In this document: positions 23,627 through 26,223 of the stretch, piece after piece
Layout of the letters: each line of letters opens with the position of its first letter
Position numbering within the stretch: the first letter of the stretch is position 1
Source of the DNA: DATLYH01 sp035575035
GTDB taxonomy: Bacteria; Planctomycetota; Planctomycetia; Gemmatales; Gemmataceae
Direction: 5' to 3'
NCBI GenBank assembly: GCA_035575035.1
Contig: DATLYH010000314.1
Coordinates: 1 to 26,223, forward strand
Length of the DNA stretch: 26,223 nucleotides
Made by a program: the position numbers and the translations under genes
The notes under the pieces: model-generated
Database searches by the model: none
Seen by the model: the letters and a program-made list of their open reading frames with translations, nothing else
Told to the model about the DNA's origin: nothing

Positions 23627-24493
23627 ATGCGCCGTTACCTGATCGGACTCCCCTTCTGTTTCCTCTTCCTCGCCCCCTTCAACCCCGACGCCCAGCGCCG
23701 CGTCCCGGCGCCCGAGCGCCGCCCAGCCTCCCCTCACCCTACCCTCTCAGAGGGAGAGGGTAGGGTGAGGGGGGCGGCCGACGACCATAAACCCCTCCCC
23801 AGCGACGAGGAGATGAAGCGTCTGGCCCGCGAGGACCCGATCGCCTTCCTGGAGAATTGCTTGCGCCGTTACCAGCGTGAGGTCAAGGGCTACACCCTCA
23901 TTCTGGAGAAACAGGAGCGGATCAACGGCGAACTGAGGAAGAAGGAGGTCATCGAGGTCTGGTTCCGCGAGGAGCCGCATAGCGTCTTGATGCGCTGGCT
24001 GGAGGGCGCCCGTCGGGCCAGCCAGGCGCTGTACGTCGAGGGAGAAAACGACGGCATGATGCTGGTCCGTCCCAACGGGCGGCTGCTTGGCCGGCTGATC
24101 GTCGCCAGGGACCCCGAGGGCGAGGAAGCACGCGACTCGGGACGCTACACCCTCAAGGAGTTTGGCCTGCGCAAGGGGACCGAGCGCGTGTTGAAGACCT
24201 GGAAAGCGGCCCGGGACAACGGCACGCTGTTTGTCGAATATCTTGGCGAAGAGCGGGTCAAGGAGGCCGGCGACCGCGTCTGTCACGTGCTGAGGCGGAG
24301 CCGCTACCAGAAGCCTGAGGCGGACGGCGTCACCGAGGTGACCGTCTACATCGACAAGGAGACCTGGCTGCAGGTCGGCTCCGTGCTCAAGGGCAAGGAC
24401 GGCGAGCTGATCGCCAGCTACTTCTTCCGCGACATCAAGCTCAACCCCGAGTTCCGGCCCGATCCGTTCCGGCGCGAGGCGCTCCAGCGCTAA
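23627..24493 (+). CDS. Secreted DUF1571 family protein
   Basis: The 288-residue protein starts with a signal peptide (MRRYLIGLPFCFLFLAPF). The mature part fits DUF1571: CLRRYQREVKGYTLILEKQER near 84-104, then VWFREEPHSVLMRWLEGARRASQALYVEG and the late strands EVTVYIDKETWLQVGSVL. The domain is thought to have a LolA-like half-barrel and is common in planctomycetes; its role is unknown. Between the signal and the domain, residues about 35-49 (HPTLSEGEGRVRG) are encoded by a 43-bp palindrome that reads through in frame. The start at ATG 23627 has AGGAGG 7 nt upstream. The 173-nt gap to the esterase gene has only a weak hairpin near 23519-23540. A terminator-like hairpin lies 20 nt past the stop. 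Confidence 0.88.
   Translation: MRRYLIGLPFCFLFLAPFNPDAQRRVPAPERRPASPHPTLSEGEGRVRGAADDHKPLPSDEEMKRLAREDPIAFLENCLRRYQREVKGYTLILEKQERINGELRKKEVIEVWFREEPHSVLMRWLEGARRASQALYVEGENDGMMLVRPNGRLLGRLIVARDPEGEEARDSGRYTLKEFGLRKGTERVLKTWKAARDNGTLFVEYLGEERVKEAGDRVCHVLRRSRYQKPEADGVTEVTVYIDKETWLQVGSVLKGKDGELIASYFFRDIKLNPEFRPDPFRREALQR
23730..23772. repeat. 43-bp perfect palindrome read in frame in the DUF1571 gene
   Basis: Arms 23730-23748 and 23754-23772 are perfectly complementary over 19 bp, with a 5-nt loop (AGAGG). The arm CCCTCACCCTACCCTCTC is a typical palindromic-repeat sequence of GC-rich bacteria. Two related but degraded copies lie within the large orphan gene (1598 and 2231). Confidence 0.9.
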
Positions 24494-24512
24494 TCCAACG
24501 CCGAAGAAACGA

Positions 24513-24547
24513 ACCGGGAGCACGCCCTTCCTGGTCGTGCTCCCGGT
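24513..24547. terminator. Bidirectional terminator hairpin between convergent genes
   Basis: ACCGGGAGCACG (24513-24524) and CGTGCTCCCGGT (24536-24547) form a perfect 12-bp stem with an 11-nt loop. It lies between the DUF1571 stop (24493, plus) and the RTX-like gene stop (24573, minus). No T tract follows on either strand. Confidence 0.75.
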
Positions 24548-24572
24548 GCCTCTTCCCTGTCCGCGGCCTGAC

Positions 24573-25604
24573 TTACGCCTCGCAGTTAACCTCCGTAACG
24601 TTGGGCGTGGTCACACAGGTGTCATGGCCCTTGCCGCCGTCGAGCAGGGCGTTCAAGATGTCGAGATCGCTGCCTGGGTCCTCCAGCACCTTGAGGGTCA
24701 GCTGATCATTGCCCTTATCTCCAAAGACCTTGGCGTCCACGGAGCCGTCGCTGTCGGCTAACGCATGGATTTGGGCGAACACCTCGTCGTTGCCCTTGCC
24801 GCCATTCAGGTTCAAGCGAAGCTGGCCGTCCAGGACGCCAAGGTAATTGAAGGCGAGGTCATCATTCCCCTTGCCGCCGTCCACGACGACGTCGAGGGAG
24901 GCGCCCGCGTCAATGTCCAGGCTGGACTGGTTATTGGCCACGTCGAAGTCGGCCGAGACGCTCATGGTGTCGTTGCCGTCCTCGCCGCGGGCGTCAACCG
25001 ACACGTGGGCGGTGCCGAGCAGGTCGCCCAGCAAGTACCCGAGGAAACGGTCGTTCCCCTTGCCCATCTGGGCCTTGACGAGCACGTTGACACTATCGAC
25101 AGCGCCCAGCTTCACCTCCACTTGGTCATCACCCTTGTCAGCCTTGACATCGATGCTCAGGTCGGCCTTGACCATCGAGTAACCGCCGTTGCCGTCGTCG
25201 AGGAAATTGAACCGGGCGGAGTCGTTCCCCTTGCCCAGTTTCAGCTGAATGACCTTCGCGACCTCGAAGTCGGAGCCGCCGCCCAGTTCGTAGGTGAACT
25301 GGTCGTCCCCGCCCTTGAGGTCCACGATGATCTTGCTGATGTCGTCGGTGTTGAAGTTCTTCTTCATGCCGTCGCATTTGACCTCGAGATCGCTGGCGCC
25401 GGCGTCGTCCTTGATCGACACGACGTTGGCCTGGTTGTCGCCCACGATCTTCACGGTGTGACCGCCATCAATCGTGGTGATGAGACAGCTGGGGCACCAC
25501 CGGTTCTCCAGTGTTTCCAGCCGAGGGACAAAACCACTCTTGCGACCCGTCTGCCGAGTCCGAACTATCTTCCGCCCAACCAACCTGTTCAGGAAGCGTC
25601 GCAT
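24573..25604 (-). CDS. Secreted RTX-like calcium-binding repeat protein
   Basis: The 343-residue product opens with a basic segment and PRLETLENRWCPS, the LETLE.R motif found at the N-terminus of many large exported planctomycete proteins. Eight or nine nonapeptide-like repeats follow, with motifs GGDDQFTY, GKGNDSARF, GKGNDRFLG, EDGNDTMSV, GGKGNDDLA, GGKGNDEVF, GDKGNDQLT and GGKGHDTCV. These are the Asp-rich turns of the RTX beta-roll, each binding calcium, with longer beta strands between than in classical RTX toxins. The protein ends in a Cys-containing tail (CVTTPNVTEVNCEA). It has no toxin or enzyme domain and no adjacent type I secretion genes, so it is more likely a surface-layer or matrix component than a toxin. 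The ATG at 25604 has AAGGA 7 nt upstream. Confidence 0.85.
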   Translation of the reverse strand: MRRFLNRLVGRKIVRTRQTGRKSGFVPRLETLENRWCPSCLITTIDGGHTVKIVGDNQANVVSIKDDAGASDLEVKCDGMKKNFNTDDISKIIVDLKGGDDQFTYELGGGSDFEVAKVIQLKLGKGNDSARFNFLDDGNGGYSMVKADLSIDVKADKGDDQVEVKLGAVDSVNVLVKAQMGKGNDRFLGYLLGDLLGTAHVSVDARGEDGNDTMSVSADFDVANNQSSLDIDAGASLDVVVDGGKGNDDLAFNYLGVLDGQLRLNLNGGKGNDEVFAQIHALADSDGSVDAKVFGDKGNDQLTLKVLEDPGSDLDILNALLDGGKGHDTCVTTPNVTEVNCEA

Positions 25605-25749
25605 GAAACGTCCTTTACTGCCAATCGCAGTGGTAAGTGATGGGCTTGTGCGGGGTTCCGCGTCCCATCAACAAGCCTCTATCAGGTTATGCGGAAGGGT
25701 TCCGGAGGGCGGACGAGGGTCGGTGATTCGACCGGCCGGAACTTCGTCT

Positions 25750-25777
25750 TTGCCCGGCAGCGGCTCGGCGTTACACT
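25750..25777 (+). promoter_or_regulatory. Weak promoter candidate for the glycosyltransferase gene
   Basis: TTGCCC (25750-25755), a 16-nt spacer and TACACT (25772-25777) would start transcription about 34 nt before the ATG. The TACACTGGC stretch also occurs in the 72-bp repeats at 9627-9770, so this could be a repeat remnant instead. The rest of the 213-nt gap shows a 7-bp inverted repeat (GGCTTGT...ACAAGCC, 25640-25678) and nothing else. Confidence 0.25.
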
Positions 25778-25817
25778 GGCTCGCGTTCTACCGGCCGAAG
25801 ACCGAGGACACGGGCGC

Positions 25818-26223
25818 ATGGAAGCGAACGGCGAGCTGCGCGTGGTGCTGGTACACGACTGGCTGACGGGCATGCGCGGCGGCGAGAAGTGCTTGGAGGT
25901 GCTCTGCCGCCGGTGGCCGCGGGCCCGCCTCTTCACGCTTCTCCACCGGCCCGGCAGCGTGGCGCCGGCCATCGAGCGGCTGCACCCCCGGGCCAGTTTC
26001 CTCCAACACCTGCCCGGCGTCCACCGCTATTACCGTTACTTGCTGCCGCTGATGCCGGCCGCGGCGCGCCGGCGGCTGCCGGCCTGCGACCTGGTCGTCA
26101 GTATCAGCCACTGCGCCGCCAAGGCCGCCCTGGCGCCGGCTGGCGTCCCGCATGTCTGCTACTGCCTGACTCCCATGCGCTATGTCTGGCACCTGCGCGA
26201 TGCCTACTTCGGCGCCCGGCACG
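25818..26223 (+). CDS. Glycosyltransferase family 4-type protein, N-terminal part (runs off the window)
   Basis: The visible 135 residues begin MEANGELRVVLVHDWLTGMRGGEKCLEVL, the N-terminal strand and glycine-rich turn (HDWLTGxRGGE) of GT4-type retaining glycosyltransferases. DLVVSISHCAAKAAL and CYCLTPMRYVWHL follow as in this group, which moves mannosyl or other sugars from nucleotide donors onto polysaccharide precursors at the inner face of the membrane. The donor site near the C-terminus (EXnE) lies outside the window, so donor and acceptor are unknown. The ATG at 25818 has GAGGAC about 9 nt upstream. The gene is divergent from the RTX-like gene. Confidence 0.85.
   Translation, partial: MEANGELRVVLVHDWLTGMRGGEKCLEVLCRRWPRARLFTLLHRPGSVAPAIERLHPRASFLQHLPGVHRYYRYLLPLMPAAARRRLPACDLVVSISHCAAKAALAPAGVPHVCYCLTPMRYVWHLRDAYFGARH

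Noticed and set aside
24573..25604. RTX toxin or haemolysin
   Set aside because: Only beta-roll repeats are present; there is no pore-forming or enzymatic domain, acyltransferase or exporter gene.

Overview
The window is GC-rich and reads as chromosomal DNA from a planctomycete, probably the Gemmatales/Gemmataceae. The clues are a DUF1559 protein fused to two N-terminal zinc ribbons, a DUF1571 protein, a Tat-exported Gfo/Idh/MocA oxidoreductase, an RTX-like protein with the N-terminal LETLENR motif, many small secreted proteins of unknown role, and frequent palindromic intergenic repeats. The lineage call is inference from protein families; no rRNA gene is present.

Layout. 1-177: tandem array of a 32-bp hairpin-forming unit. 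210-7565 (minus strand): a 1329-residue orphan protein, a sigma-54-type AAA+ activator that lacks the GAFTGA loop, and a Tat-exported oxidoreductase. 7830-9617 (plus): a secreted protein. 9627-9770: two 72-bp repeats between convergent genes. 9790-15890 (minus): an ApbA/PanE-like reductase, a Cys/Pro-rich secreted protein, then a protein-quality-control cluster read as tRNA-Gly, tig, clpP, clpP, lipoprotein. 16154-18829 (minus): a gluzincin-type metallopeptidase-like protein, a two-helix membrane protein and a DUF2071 protein. 19133-24493 (plus): zinc-ribbon/DUF1559 protein, tandem alpha/beta-hydrolase esterase, DUF1571 protein. 24573-25604 (minus): RTX-like protein. 25818 to the edge (plus): the start of a family-4-type glycosyltransferase.

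How the genes work together. The clearest functional unit is tig-clpP-clpP: trigger factor folds nascent chains and the two ClpP subunits, both with intact Ser-His-Asp triads, form the proteolytic chamber. No clpX follows; a coiled-coil lipoprotein gene overlaps the second clpP by 4 nt instead. The other genes are mostly single cell-envelope or secreted proteins without obvious operon logic.

No clear new multi-gene system (defence, CRISPR, biosynthetic cluster, prophage) is visible. The most unusual content is (a) several families of small palindromic repeats, some read in frame inside coding genes, and (b) the GAFTGA-less activator.
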